Origin: Demequina rhizosphaerae
Lineage (GTDB): Bacteria > Actinomycetota > Actinomycetes > Actinomycetales > Demequinaceae
NCBI RefSeq assembly: GCF_000971255.1
Contig: NZ_BBMC01000009.1
Coordinates: 62,001-126,000 of the forward strand
Length of the DNA: 64,000 nucleotides
Reading direction: 5' to 3'
Position 1 is the stretch's first letter, and each line of letters begins with the position of its first letter. Below, piece after piece: positions 35,286 through 49,751 of this stretch. The position numbers and the translations under genes are program-made. The notes under the pieces were generated by a model. That model did not search any database. It saw only the letters and a list, made by a program, of their open reading frames with translations, and was not told the DNA's origin.

Positions 35286-36800
35286 TTAGACGGAGACGGG
35301 CTCCACGCCGGTGCCGGGCTCGCCGGCCTCGACCGGCGCCTCGCCGGAGAGGTTCGCGCGGAGCTTCGCACCGAGGTCGGCGTCCACGTTCGTCCAGTAC
35401 TGGATCGCACGCTCGCGGATGTCGTCCGACTTCACCGCGCCGACGTGGCCGGTGATCTGCTCGAGGATGTGCGCCTTGCCCGCGTCGTCGAAGACCTCGC
35501 GATACATCGTGCCGGCCTGGCCGAAGTCGTCGTCCTCGGCGTGCAGGGTCGCGGCGGCGCGGACCATCTCGCCGTCCGACTCCCAGTTGCCCGCGTCGCC
35601 GGCACGGGCGGCATCGGCGTGCGCGCCGCCCTTGCTGTTGGGCGCGTACACCGGGGCGTCGGGCGAGGCGAACGAGTAGCGCATCGCGCCGTCCTTGGCG
35701 TAGGAGTGGCCGTTCGCGTCGGCGGCGTGCGGGGAGTTGACCGGCAGGTCGGCGTGGTTGGTGCCCACGCGGTAGCGGTGCGCGTCCGCGTAGGAGAAGA
35801 TGCGCGCCATCAGCATCTTGTCCGGCGAGGCGCCGATGCCCGGGACGAAGTTCGAGGGCGCGAAGGTCGCCTGCTCGATCTGCGCGAAGTAGTTCTCCGG
35901 GTTCTTGTTGAGCTCCATGACGCCCACCGGGATGAGCGGGTAGTCGCCGTGCGGCCAGACCTTGGTGAGGTCGAACGGGTTGAAGCGGTACGTCTTCGCG
36001 TCCTCGTACGGCATGATCTGCACGTAGAGGTCCCAGCGCGGGAAGTCGCCGGCCTCGATGTGCTCGTAGAGGTCGCGGATGTGGTGGTCGCCGTCCGAGC
36101 CCGCGAGCTGGCCCGCCTCCTCGATTGTGAGGCCGTGCACGCCCTGCTGGCTCTTGAAGTGGTACTTCACCCAGAAGCGCTCGCCCTCGGCGTTGATCCA
36201 CTGGTAGGTGTGCGAGCCGTAGCCCTGCATCTCGCGCCACGAGCGGGGGAGGCCGCGCTCGCCCATGAGCCAGGTCACCTGGTGCGCCGACTCCGGCTGC
36301 AGGGTCCAGAAGTCCCACTGCATGTCGTTGTCGCGCATGTGCGAGCCGGGGAGGCGCTTCTGCGAGCGGATGAAGTCGGGGAACTTGATGCCGTCACGGA
36401 TGAAGAACACCGGGGTGTTGTTGCCGACGAGGTCGTAGTTGCCCTCGGTCGTGTAGAACTTCAGCGCGAAGCCGCGGGGGTCGCGCCACGTGTCGGGCGA
36501 GCCGTGCTCGCCGGCCACCGAGGAGAAGCGCGCGAGCATCTCGGTCTGGACGCCGTCCTGGAACAGCGCGGCGCGCGTGTACTTCGCGATGTCGGGGTTC
36601 GTGGTGGTGAACGTGCCGAACGCGCCACCGCCCTTCGCGTGGACCACGCGCTCGGGCACGCGCTCACGGTTGAACTGCGCGAGCTTCTCGACCAGGTAGT
36701 GGTCGGTGAGCGAGGTGACGCCGTTGTTGCCGACGGTCAGCGAGTGCTGGTCCGAGGCGACGGGTGCACCGGAGTTGGTGGTGGTGAACTTCTCCGACAT
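35286..36800 (-). CDS. katA: Heme catalase (clade 3-like, KatA type)
   Basis: Decomposes hydrogen peroxide. 504 residues, the normal size of small-subunit monofunctional catalases. The distal histidine is in [12 protein letters not shown], the asparagine region in [12 protein letters not shown], and the proximal heme-ligand tyrosine in [14 protein letters not shown]. The stretch [22 protein letters not shown] is typical of clade 3. It lies 27 bp downstream of the Fur-type regulator on the same strand and is probably co-transcribed and repressed by it. No secretion signal. Confidence 0.96.
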   Translation of the reverse strand: MSEKFTTTNSGAPVASDQHSLTVGNNGVTSLTDHYLVEKLAQFNRERVPERVVHAKGGGAFGTFTTTNPDIAKYTRAALFQDGVQTEMLARFSSVAGEHGSPDTWRDPRGFALKFYTTEGNYDLVGNNTPVFFIRDGIKFPDFIRSQKRLPGSHMRDNDMQWDFWTLQPESAHQVTWLMGERGLPRSWREMQGYGSHTYQWINAEGERFWVKYHFKSQQGVHGLTIEEAGQLAGSDGDHHIRDLYEHIEAGDFPRWDLYVQIMPYEDAKTYRFNPFDLTKVWPHGDYPLIPVGVMELNKNPENYFAQIEQATFAPSNFVPGIGASPDKMLMARIFSYADAHRYRVGTNHADLPVNSPHAADANGHSYAKDGAMRYSFASPDAPVYAPNSKGGAHADAARAGDAGNWESDGEMVRAAATLHAEDDDFGQAGTMYREVFDDAGKAHILEQITGHVGAVKSDDIRERAIQYWTNVDADLGAKLRANLSGEAPVEAGEPGTGVEPVSV

Positions 36801-36827
36801 GGGAGCGCTCCTTCGTGGTTGCGGCGT

Positions 36828-37280
36828 TCAGAGGTGGACAGAGGCCGGGGACGGCGCGACGACCGCATGTCTGCAGTCGGCGCAGAGACCCCAGAACGTG
36901 ACCTCCGCCTCGGCGACCGCGTACCCGTGGTCGTCGTCGGGGGTCAGGCACGGGGCCTGGCCCACCACGCAGTCCACGTCCGCGATCGCACCGCAGTGCG
37001 TGCAGACGAGGTGGTGGTGGTTGTCTCCCACCCGCAGCTCGTAGCGGGCGGGATGGTCGCCGGGCTCGATCGAACGCGCGAGCCCGCGACCGGTGAGGTC
37101 GTGGAGGACGTTGTAGACCGTCTGCAGGGACACGTCCGGGAGGCTCTGCGAGACCCGTGCGTGGACCGCGTCGGCGGAGGCGTGCGGCAGGCCCGAGAGG
37201 GCCTCGATCACCGCGCGCCGGGGCTCGGTGACGCGCAGGCCGGCTCCGCGGAGCATCCCGTGCGTGTCGAGCTCTGTCAT
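36828..37280 (-). CDS. Fur-family regulator (PerR/CatR-like)
   Basis: 150 residues. Winged helix (TEPRRAVIEALSGLPHASADAVHARV, SLQTVYNVLHDLTGRGL), then the metal-binding dimerisation domain with HHHLVCTHCGAI and the second CxxC-type pair near the end (CADCRH). Pairing with catalase makes a peroxide- or iron-sensing repressor (PerR, CatR or FurA of actinobacteria) most likely. A candidate binding site lies just upstream of its start. Confidence 0.92.
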   Translation of the reverse strand: MTELDTHGMLRGAGLRVTEPRRAVIEALSGLPHASADAVHARVSQSLPDVSLQTVYNVLHDLTGRGLARSIEPGDHPARYELRVGDNHHHLVCTHCGAIADVDCVVGQAPCLTPDDDHGYAVAEAEVTFWGLCADCRHAVVAPSPASVHL

Positions 37281-37292
37281 GACGGTCAGCGT

Positions 37293-37307
37293 ACGTCCTT
37301 TTTTTGA
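37293..37307. promoter_or_regulatory. Fur/CatR-like operator
   Basis: TTTGA-N5-TCAAA is a perfect 5+5 palindrome 13 bp upstream of the regulator start, in an unusually A/T-rich spot. It fits autoregulation of the regulator-catalase operon. Confidence 0.5.
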
Positions 37308-37510
37308 CTTCTTCAAATCACGGCTCCGGCGCGGCGCGCATCCGTGTGCACGTCCTGCGCTCCCGGGACCCCCGTGCCACGCTGGATCCCATGCACGATG
37401 CGCAGGTCTGCGGGCCGGCGGAGCCGCCACCCGTACCAACGTGCGCCGTTCGCCCCGCGCTCCCCCGCCCGGCGCATCGGCCAACCGGGACCAGATACCC
37501 CCAGGTGCGC

Positions 37511-37526
37511 ATACCCCGGGGGATAT
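37511..37526. promoter_or_regulatory. CsoR/CstR-like operator before persulfide flavoprotein
   Basis: ATACCCC followed by GGGGATAT (37511-37526) is a near-palindrome of the type bound by CsoR-family repressors; a second half-site GATACCCCC lies at 37494-37502. The gene downstream processes persulfides, which fits the persulfide sensor CstR, but no CsoR-family gene is in the window. Confidence 0.5.
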
Positions 37527-37562
37527 CGTCATGAGCAGGTTCGAGACCCCCAGGAGGGAACC

Positions 37563-40064
37563 ATGAAGCTGGTCGTCGTCGGCGGTGTCGCCGCCGGAGC
37601 ATCCACCGCGGCGAGGGCGCGTCGCCTCGACGAGTCCGCGGAGATCGTCGTCTTCGAGCGCGGTCACCACGTCTCGTTCGCGAACTGCGGCCTCCCGTAC
37701 CATGTCGGCGAGGTGATCTCCGAGCGCTCCCGCCTGCTGCTGCAGACGCCCGAGAGCCTGCGCGAGTCCCTCAACATCGACGTCCGCATCGCGACGGAGA
37801 TCGTCTCGATCGACCGAAAGAAGAAGACCGTCACGGCCCGCGAGGTCGACACCGGCAAGGAGTACACGGAGTCGTACGACAAGCTCGCGCTGTGCATGGG
37901 CGCGGACGCGGTGCGCCCGCCGCTGCCCGGCATCGACCACCCCGCGGTCGAGGTCCTCCGCCGCATCGGCGACATGGACCGCATCAAGGCCCGCCTCGAC
38001 GCGGCGCTCGCCGCCCAGAAGGCCGGCAAGCGCGGCACCGTCACCGCGGTCGTCGTGGGCGCGGGCTACATCGGCCTCGAGATGGCGGAGAACCTCCACC
38101 ACCGCGGCGTGCGCGTCGACGTGGTCGAGCTGTCCGACCAGATCCTGCCCCCGGTCGACCACGAGATCGCGATCCCCGTCGAGCAGCACCTGCGCATGCG
38201 CGGCATCGGCCTGCACCTCTCCACCGGCGCCGCGGCGTTCCAGGCGCTGGCGGACAGCGACGGCGACGACCGCGTGAGCGTCGAGCTCAACTCGGGCACC
38301 GTCCTCAAGGCGGACCTCGTGATCCTCGCCGCCGGCGTCAAGCCCGCGGTGCAGCTCGTCAAGGACGCCGGCATCGAGCTCGGCGAGCGCGGCGGCATCA
38401 AGGTCGACCTCCACATGCAGACGTCCGACCCGGACGTCTACGCCGCGGGCGACGCCGTCGAGACGCCGCACCCCGTCCTCCCCGGCCAGTACCTCGCGCC
38501 GCTCGCCGGCCCGGCGAACCGCCAGGCGCGCGTCGCCGCCGAGAACATCTGCGGCCGCGACACCGAGTACAAGAGCACGCAGGGCACCAGCATCGTCAAG
38601 GTCTTCGACATGGTCGCGGGCGGCACCGGCGCCACCAAGCGCCAGCTCGACGCCGCGGGCGTCGACTACCGCGTGGTGCACGTGCACCCCTCGGGCCACG
38701 CCGGGTACTACCCGGGCACCGCGATGATGCACATCAAGCTGCTGTTCTCGCCCACCGACGGCAAGGTCCTCGGCGCGCAGGCCTGCGGCTTCGACGGTGT
38801 CGACAAGCGCCTCGACGTGTTCGCGATGGCGGTCCGCGCGGGCCTCACGGTCTTCGACCTCGAGGAGCAGGAGCTCGCGTACGCCCCGCCGTTCGGCTCC
38901 GCGAAGGACCCCGTCAACATGGCCGGCTTCGTCGCGGCCAACACCATCCGCGGCGACTTCACCCTCTGGTACGCGGAGGAGTGGCCGGTCCCCGACGGCG
39001 CCCGCCTCGTCGACGTCCGCACGCCCGAGGAGTACGGCATCCACCACCTGCCGGGCGCCGAGTCGGTGCCGCTCGCCACGTTCCGCGAGGCGATCAAGGG
39101 CTGGACCGACAAGGACCAGCCGATCCGCCTGTACTGCGCGGTGGGCTTCCGCTCGTACCTCGCGCACCGCATCCTCGTGCAGAACGGCTTCACCGACGTC
39201 GCGACGCTCTCCGGCGGCTCGACCACGTACGGCCACGTGCACGACAACCCCGCCGACCAGTACTCCGCGCAGCCCCCGATGGAGAACTACGCGGAGAAGG
39301 TCTCGGTCGCCTCGGCCGTCGCCGCCGCGACCGGCCAGCTGACCGAGCTCGACTGCACCGGCCTCGCGTGCCCGGGACCGATCATGCGCCTCTCGGACGC
39401 CATGAAGAAGGCCGATGCGGGCGACGAGGTCCGCGTGACCGTCTCCGACCCGGGCTTCGCGCTCGACGGCCCCGCGTGGGCCGCGAAGAACGGCCACACG
39501 CTCGTCTCGCTCGACCCCAAGGGCCCGGGCTTCGTCGGCACCTTCCGCAAGGGCGGCGTCGAGCCGGTCCAGACGGGCAAGGCGGCCGGCGGACGAAACA
39601 AGACCTCGATGGTGGTCTTCAGCGGCGACCTGGACAAGGTGCTCGCGGCGTTCATCATCGCCAACGGCGCGGTCGCCATGGGCGACGAGGTGTCGATGTT
39701 CTTCACCTTCTGGGGCCTCAACGCCCTGCGCAAGACGGACCCGCCGAAGCGCGACAAGTCGATGATGGACACGATGTTCGGCGCCATGATGCCGCGTGGC
39801 GCGGAGAAGCTCAGCCTCTCGCAGATGCACATGATGGGCGCGGGCACCGCGATGATCAAGAACGTCATGAAGCAGAACGACGTGCCGTCGCTCCCCGAGC
39901 TCATCAAGTCCGCGCAGGACGGCGGCGCCCGCCTGCTCGGCTGCACCATGACGATGGACCTGCTCGGCATGTCGGAGTCCGACCTGCTCGACGGCGTCGA
40001 GCTCGCCGGCGTCGCGACCTTCCTGGGCGAGGCCAACGAGTCCGGCACCACGCTGTTCATCTGA
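37563..40064 (+). CDS. Four-domain persulfide flavoprotein: CoA-disulfide reductase + rhodanese + TusA + DsrE-like
   Basis: 833 residues. Domain 1 (1-450) is a pyridine nucleotide-disulfide reductase with VVGGVAAGASTAARARR, single redox Cys42 in FANCGLPYH, the second nucleotide site VVGAGYIGLEMAENLHHRG and AGDAVET. Domain 2 (about 465-555) is a rhodanese with active-site loop LYCAVGFRS. Domain 3 (about 595-665) is TusA-like with LDCTGLACPGPI. Domain 4 (about 680-833) is DsrE2-like with a conserved cysteine in LLGCTMTMD. Together they should reduce CoA- or protein-persulfides and relay sulfane sulfur. AGGAGG precedes ATG 37563. Confidence 0.93.
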   Translation: MKLVVVGGVAAGASTAARARRLDESAEIVVFERGHHVSFANCGLPYHVGEVISERSRLLLQTPESLRESLNIDVRIATEIVSIDRKKKTVTAREVDTGKEYTESYDKLALCMGADAVRPPLPGIDHPAVEVLRRIGDMDRIKARLDAALAAQKAGKRGTVTAVVVGAGYIGLEMAENLHHRGVRVDVVELSDQILPPVDHEIAIPVEQHLRMRGIGLHLSTGAAAFQALADSDGDDRVSVELNSGTVLKADLVILAAGVKPAVQLVKDAGIELGERGGIKVDLHMQTSDPDVYAAGDAVETPHPVLPGQYLAPLAGPANRQARVAAENICGRDTEYKSTQGTSIVKVFDMVAGGTGATKRQLDAAGVDYRVVHVHPSGHAGYYPGTAMMHIKLLFSPTDGKVLGAQACGFDGVDKRLDVFAMAVRAGLTVFDLEEQELAYAPPFGSAKDPVNMAGFVAANTIRGDFTLWYAEEWPVPDGARLVDVRTPEEYGIHHLPGAESVPLATFREAIKGWTDKDQPIRLYCAVGFRSYLAHRILVQNGFTDVATLSGGSTTYGHVHDNPADQYSAQPPMENYAEKVSVASAVAAATGQLTELDCTGLACPGPIMRLSDAMKKADAGDEVRVTVSDPGFALDGPAWAAKNGHTLVSLDPKGPGFVGTFRKGGVEPVQTGKAAGGRNKTSMVVFSGDLDKVLAAFIIANGAVAMGDEVSMFFTFWGLNALRKTDPPKRDKSMMDTMFGAMMPRGAEKLSLSQMHMMGAGTAMIKNVMKQNDVPSLPELIKSAQDGGARLLGCTMTMDLLGMSESDLLDGVELAGVATFLGEANESGTTLFI

Positions 40065-40084
40065 TCCGCCGCTCTCGCGCCGGC

Positions 40085-40116
40085 ACGCCGCATCGTCCCC
40101 TCGGGCGGTGCGGCGT
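40085..40116. terminator. Hairpin between convergent genes
   Basis: ACGCCGCA (40085-40092) pairs with TGCGGCGT (40109-40116). It lies between the flavoprotein and the convergent membrane protein gene and contains a copy of the 9-mer CGCATCGTC. Confidence 0.55.
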
Positions 40117-40139
40117 CGCCGCGTCCGGACCCGCGCCGG

Positions 40140-40646
40140 TCAGCTGAAGCTGACGGTGACGTAGCCGCCGTCCAGCTCGACCCGTGCCGGCCATCCCGCG
40201 CGGGTCTGCACCAGGTACGTCCGGCCGTCGCTCGCCAGCAGGCCCAGCCGCGAGTAGAGCAGGTCGAGCTCGGCCATGTCGACGTCGACGGCCGTGGGCA
40301 CGCCCTCTCGGACCGTGACCCCGCCGGCATCCGCCGGCCACGGGATCGCGGCGTGGATCTCGTCTCCCTCGACGTCGAGCCACGACACCTCGAGGGTGGC
40401 CGTCACGGTGGCCTCCTCGGCGGGCTCCTCCGCCACCAGGGTGGAGATCGAGGGCAGCGCGTCGGGCTCGGCCGCGACCGCGGCGCGCAGGTCGACGATG
40501 CTGCCCAGGCCGATCGCGCCGACCATCGCGACCGCGGAGACGGCGAGCCCGATGGCGTGACCGGGGCGCGACTCCCAACGCAGGACCGCTGCCGCCGCCA
40601 GGGTGATCACCAGCAGCAGCCCCGTCAGCACGAACCCTGCGCCCAT
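40140..40646 (-). CDS. Hypothetical membrane protein
   Basis: 168 residues, not recognised. Two N-terminal membrane helices (about 2-20 and 33-52) followed by an acidic, probably extracytoplasmic beta-rich domain of about 115 residues ending in GGYVTVSFS. ATG 40646 is placed 5 nt after GGGGG; GTG 40652 is an alternative. It lies 87 bp downstream of the hydrolase gene on the same strand and may share its transcript. Confidence 0.65.
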   Translation of the reverse strand: MGAGFVLTGLLLVITLAAAAVLRWESRPGHAIGLAVSAVAMVGAIGLGSIVDLRAAVAAEPDALPSISTLVAEEPAEEATVTATLEVSWLDVEGDEIHAAIPWPADAGGVTVREGVPTAVDVDMAELDLLYSRLGLLASDGRTYLVQTRAGWPARVELDGGYVTVSFS

Positions 40647-40733
40647 GATCACCCCCGATTCGCACGCTACCAGCGGTTTCTGTGCCGCGCGCGGGCGTCG
40701 GCGGCTCGATCCCGCCCGCCCGCGCCCCGACGG

Positions 40734-41732
40734 TCAGACAGCAGGTGCCTCGCTCCGATCCGTGCGCAGCACGGAGTCGATGAAGCTCTCGACCGCCGCG
40801 AGGTAGCGGGCCCGAGGGACCTGGGCGCTGAGGGCGAGGTCGTGCACGGCCCCGGCGACCACCAGGCGCCTCGCCCGCATCCCGAGTCCGGCGACCACGG
40901 GCTCGATCGCCGTCACCTCCACCACCGTGTCCTGGCTCCCCAGACGGGGGTTGTCCGGGCGGTCCGGGCCCGACGAGTCGGACGATGCGACGAGCACCGG
41001 GACGCCGATCGGCAGCCCCCGGGCGGCGCGCCTCTGCGCGGCGCTCGTCGCGGCCAGCCATCCGGCGGTCGCGCCGACGCCCGCGGGGTCCTTCCATGCG
41101 GTGTCGAACGTCCAGCCCCGGGCGAGGAGCCCGGCCGTGTACGGCGAGCGAGCCGGATCGACGACCAGCCGGGGAAGGACGCGTGCGACCGCGGGCATCG
41201 AGGCCAGCAAAGCACGCCGCGACGCCGGCAGCGCGAGCCCGTAGAAGGGTCCGTCGAGGACCAGGCCGGCAAGGGCGGGGTGGGGGCGGTCGCCCGCCCA
41301 GACGTGCGCCGCGAGGGCGCCCGTCGAGTGCGCATGGACGATCAGCGGCAGCTCGCCGAGCCCGCGCGCCGCCGCATCGTCGCGGGCCGCCGCCGCGGCG
41401 TCGGCGATGTCGTCGCCCAGCTCGTCGATGTCGGCGATGTGGTGCGGCTGGTTGCCGGGCCGGAGCGAGCGGCCGGCTCGGCGCATGTCGACCGCGTAGG
41501 CCGCGCAGCCGGACCCGGTCAGCGCGTCCGCGAGGTGCGCGGCGAAGAAGTAGTCGTTGTAGCCGTGGACGATCAACGCCACGGCGCGCGGCGACTCGGG
41601 GACAGCGATCCGTCGCACGAGCGTGCGGGCGAGCGCGCCGTCGGGCCCCGCCGCCGGTGCCGCGGACGGAGCGCCCAGGTCCGCGGCCTCGTAGCCCGTG
41701 AGGATGTCCGGAGCCCACCGCATCGTGCCCAT
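40734..41732 (-). CDS. Alpha/beta hydrolase (serine aminopeptidase S33/monoacylglycerol lipase-like)
   Basis: 332 residues. Oxyanion segment ALIVHGYNDYFF, nucleophile elbow VHAHSTGAL (Ser in A-H-S-T-G rather than the common G-x-S-x-G), and a late histidine in AGAVHDLALS. Such enzymes are esterases or lysophospholipases; substrate unknown. TATCCT (plus 41739-41744) is 6 nt upstream of ATG 41732 with no ribosome binding site, so probably leaderless; ATG 41723 is the only close alternative. Confidence 0.85.
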   Translation of the reverse strand: MGTMRWAPDILTGYEAADLGAPSAAPAAGPDGALARTLVRRIAVPESPRAVALIVHGYNDYFFAAHLADALTGSGCAAYAVDMRRAGRSLRPGNQPHHIADIDELGDDIADAAAAARDDAAARGLGELPLIVHAHSTGALAAHVWAGDRPHPALAGLVLDGPFYGLALPASRRALLASMPAVARVLPRLVVDPARSPYTAGLLARGWTFDTAWKDPAGVGATAGWLAATSAAQRRAARGLPIGVPVLVASSDSSGPDRPDNPRLGSQDTVVEVTAIEPVVAGLGMRARRLVVAGAVHDLALSAQVPRARYLAAVESFIDSVLRTDRSEAPAV

Positions 41733-41770
41733 CACCCGAGGATAGGCGGCGGATACCCGCGAGGACGCGG

Positions 41771-41802
41771 AACGGGCCGGCCGCATGCGCGACCGGCCCG
41801 TT
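41771..41802 (-). terminator. Terminator after gyrA
   Basis: AACGGGCCGG (41771-41780) and CCGGCCCGTT (41793-41802) form a perfect 10-bp stem 15 nt beyond the gyrA stop. Confidence 0.8.
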
Positions 41803-41816
41803 CGGACGTCATCGGA

Positions 41817-46890
<5,074 letters not shown>

Positions 46891-47823
46891 TCAGTTGATC
46901 TTGGAGATGTCCTTCAGACCGCTGAAGTTGACGACGGAGCCCTCGATGTCCTTGACGGTGAAGATGACCTTGCCCGAATCGCCCGTGTTGACGTCGACGA
47001 TCGAGTTGTCCTTCTTGTACTGCGTAATCAGGCCAACCGGGATGATCGCATCCTCGTCGACAACACCCTGGTACTTGCCCGCCGTGATCTCCGCGCCGAC
47101 AAGGTAGTAGCCGTTGCTGATCTCGGACACGGCCTCGCCCGGCACATCGTTCGTCGACTGGATGTTCTCGCAACCGTCGAAGCTCGCGACAGACCCCTTG
47201 ACGTCCTTGATCGTCAGGATGACGTTGCCCGAGGTGGCGGTCGCGACATCCATGATGTCGCCGTTCTCGTCCTCCTGGGTGATCATGCAGACCTCGAAGA
47301 GACCCTGCTCGACGCCGGCACGGTACTGGCCAGGCTCAAGGTCGACGCCCACCAAGTGGTCACCGTTCTCGATCGTGGACGTCGTGTCGTCCGCGGCCGA
47401 GTCATCCGCGGCCGAGTCATCCGAGCTCTCATCGGCAATGACATCATCCGCGGCCTCTTCCGCAACGACCTCATCCGCGGCCTCTTCCGCAACGACCTCG
47501 CTTCCGACCTCATCGAGCGCATCGTCAACCGCAGCCACCGTCGCCGCGTTGACAACGAGCGCGAGCACGATCGCCAGGGCGGCAAGCGCCGTGCCGACGA
47601 TCGCCATGACCTTGCCGCCCGCGGTTGCCTTCAGCGACTTGACGATGGCGATCACGCCAAACACGAGGCCGACGATCGCGATAAGGATCGACATGATGTT
47701 CAGGATCGGGATCCACGAACCGACGATCGCGACGATTCCCAGGACCAGCGCCGTGACGGCGAGTCCCTTCTTGGCAGGCGCCTGCGGCTGTGCAGGCACT
47801 TCGGGAGCAAGCTGCTCACTCAT
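46891..47823 (-). CDS. DUF4190-like membrane protein with duplicated extracytoplasmic domain
   Basis: 310 residues. After a proline-rich start come two membrane helices (about 20-60) of the DUF4190 type and a third at about 70-92. Residues 97-150 are acidic and repetitive (EVVAEEAAD twice as an exact 27-bp DNA repeat; DDSAA repeats). Then two homologous domains of about 67 residues follow, each with LVG-x-E/D-PG/AG-x-Y and a KDV/IKG/EGS motif near the end. Codon use is less GC3-biased than in neighbours. It sits between gyrB and dciA, which are usually adjacent. Good ribosome binding site (GAGGAGAAG). Function unknown. Confidence 0.82.
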   Translation of the reverse strand: MSEQLAPEVPAQPQAPAKKGLAVTALVLGIVAIVGSWIPILNIMSILIAIVGLVFGVIAIVKSLKATAGGKVMAIVGTALAALAIVLALVVNAATVAAVDDALDEVGSEVVAEEAADEVVAEEAADDVIADESSDDSAADDSAADDTTSTIENGDHLVGVDLEPGQYRAGVEQGLFEVCMITQEDENGDIMDVATATSGNVILTIKDVKGSVASFDGCENIQSTNDVPGEAVSEISNGYYLVGAEITAGKYQGVVDEDAIIPVGLITQYKKDNSIVDVNTGDSGKVIFTVKDIEGSVVNFSGLKDISKIN

Positions 47824-48043
47824 TCTTCTTCTCCTCAGCTCGCGTCAACGACGCATGTGGCGTAGCCATCAGCGATGCACGTGTAGGGCGACTGTGCCCG
47901 CGACGAGTGGAGAAGGTTTGAACACGATTGGCAACCGCGCGCGGCCCCCCAGCCTCGCCAATGGATGTGTGTCCACTCTACGGAGGCCTCCGACACTGAT
48001 GCCACCCACAAGGTGTGCTGTTGCTCACATTTGGGAATTGGGG

Positions 48044-48634
48044 TCACCCGTAGGTGTCGCGCGGTCCTCTGCCCTTCACCGTGCGCGGCCCCTTGGTCCA
48101 CGACCGCGCGGTGGGTCCGAGGACCTTGAGCTCCTTGACGATCTCGCGGCCGAACTCCTCGTTGATGCGGTGGCGGATCTGCCCGGACATCATCTGGAGC
48201 TGCGTCGCCCAGGCCGTCGAGGTCGCCTTGACGGTGAGCACGCCCTCGTCGAAGCCGAGCGGCTCGCAGTGGTCGGCGATGCGGTCGCCGATGACCTCGC
48301 GCCACCGGCCCGTCACCGAGGACACCTCGATCTGCTCGGTCCATCCCATGCGCCGCAGCAGCGACGCGACGGCGTCGCTCATCGGCTGGGGGTCCCGGCC
48401 GTTCGTGTAGGGGACGGTCGACCGGCGCGCGTCCTCGCGCTGGACGCGGCCGCGCTTCGCGCTCGTGCGCCGGGCGCCGCGCTGACGCGCGGCCTGCCTC
48501 GCGCGCTCCATGGCCTCGCGCGCGAGCCGCGCCGCGTCACCGGGCACCAACGGATCGTCCGCATCGCCGGTGCTACCAGCGGCGACGTTCTCGGCCGGCG
48601 TCGCCTGCGCATCGTCCGGCCGCTCGTCACTCAT
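48044..48634 (-). CDS. dciA: DciA (DUF721) replicative helicase-loader family protein
   Basis: 196 residues. The N-terminal 95 are disordered and charged; the C-terminal DUF721 domain reads [39 protein letters not shown] and continues to LKVLGPTA. DciA proteins help load the DnaB helicase in bacteria lacking DnaC. It overlaps recF by 8 nt and lies in the usual recF-dciA-gyrB order. Confidence 0.92.
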   Translation of the reverse strand: MSDERPDDAQATPAENVAAGSTGDADDPLVPGDAARLAREAMERARQAARQRGARRTSAKRGRVQREDARRSTVPYTNGRDPQPMSDAVASLLRRMGWTEQIEVSSVTGRWREVIGDRIADHCEPLGFDEGVLTVKATSTAWATQLQMMSGQIRHRINEEFGREIVKELKVLGPTARSWTKGPRTVKGRGPRDTYG

Positions 48635-49751
48635 CGCCCACCCGTCCCTTCGTCACGGGGATGACCCGGCCCGCGAGGGCCTCGGGTACATCCTCCGCGA
48701 CCGCGGCGGTGATGAGAACCTGGCTGGCCCGCTCGAGCCGCGCGGCCAGCGCGGCGCGACGCCCGGAGTCCAGCTCCGCGAAGACGTCGTCGAGGATGAG
48801 CACCGGCTCGCCGTCGTCGTCCGAGTCGGGCCCGGTGTCCGACGTGAGCAGGTCGTAGGTGCCGATGCGCAGCGCGAGGGCGCACGACCAGGACTCGCCG
48901 TGGCTCGCGTAGCCCTTCGCGGGCATGCCCGCGAGCCGGATCTCGAGGTCGTCGCGGTGCGGGCCGGCGAGCGTCACCCCGCGATCGAGCTCCTTGGGAC
49001 GGACCTCGCGCAGCCGCTCGAGGAGCAACGCGCCGATCTCCGCCGCACCCTCGGGAAGCTGATCTGCCAGGGACGTCGCGTAGGTGATGGCGCAGTCGCC
49101 GCCGTCCGGCGCGACGTCCTGGTAGGCCGCCCACACGTGCGGCGCGAGCGAGGCGACAGCGCGCAGACGGGCGGCGACGATGCGTCCGCCCAGCTCCGCG
49201 AGCTTCTCGTCCCAGATGTCGAGCATCGTGAGGTCGCCGCGCGCGTTCCTCGCGGTCTTGAGCATCGACGTGCGCTGGCGCAGCACGCGCTCGTAGTCCG
49301 ACAGGTCGCCGGCGAGCGCGGGCTGCAGCGCGACGCACAGCTCATCGAGGAAGGCGCGGCGACCGGAGGGGTCGCCCTTGACGAGCGCCAGATCCTCGGG
49401 CGCGAACAGCACGGTCCGCAGGATCCCGATGAGGTCGCGCGGCCGTGCCGCGCCGCGGTTGAGCCGCGCGGTGTTCGCGCGGCCCTGGTTCAGCGTGACC
49501 TCGAGACCGAGCGACCGACCGTCCTTCTCGACCTTCGCCCGCACGATCGCGCGCTCGGCGCCGAAGCGGATGAGCGGGCCGTCGCTGGCGACGCGATGCG
49601 AGCCCAGCACCGACAGGTACCTGACCGCCTCGACGAGGTTGGTCTTGCCCTGGCCGTTGCGGCCGACGAACGTGGTGACGCCCGGTCCGAGCTCGACGTC
49701 TGCCTCGGGGTACGAGCGGAAGTCGGCGAGCTGGACGTGGGTGACGCGCAC
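48627..49751 (-). CDS. recF: DNA repair/replication protein RecF
   Basis: SMC-like ATPase of 374 residues that loads RecA at gaps. Walker [19 protein letters not shown], signature [15 protein letters not shown], and Walker [18 protein letters not shown]. The GTG start at 49751 shares a base with the dnaN stop, so it is coupled to dnaN. Confidence 0.97.
   Translation of the reverse strand: MRVTHVQLADFRSYPEADVELGPGVTTFVGRNGQGKTNLVEAVRYLSVLGSHRVASDGPLIRFGAERAIVRAKVEKDGRSLGLEVTLNQGRANTARLNRGAARPRDLIGILRTVLFAPEDLALVKGDPSGRRAFLDELCVALQPALAGDLSDYERVLRQRTSMLKTARNARGDLTMLDIWDEKLAELGGRIVAARLRAVASLAPHVWAAYQDVAPDGGDCAITYATSLADQLPEGAAEIGALLLERLREVRPKELDRGVTLAGPHRDDLEIRLAGMPAKGYASHGESWSCALALRIGTYDLLTSDTGPDSDDDGEPVLILDDVFAELDSGRRAALAARLERASQVLITAAVAEDVPEALAGRVIPVTKGRVGDE

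Noticed and set aside
31040..41732. Genomic island or prophage between DUF3566 and gyrA
   Set aside because: No integrase, transposase, attachment repeats or clear composition shift seen; only the altered gene order supports insertion.
47835..48014. Possible small cysteine-containing ORF on the minus strand between dciA and the DUF4190-like gene
   Set aside because: Start would be an internal GTG without a ribosome binding site, and I see no recognisable domain. The 220-bp gap is more A/T-rich and could be decayed sequence.
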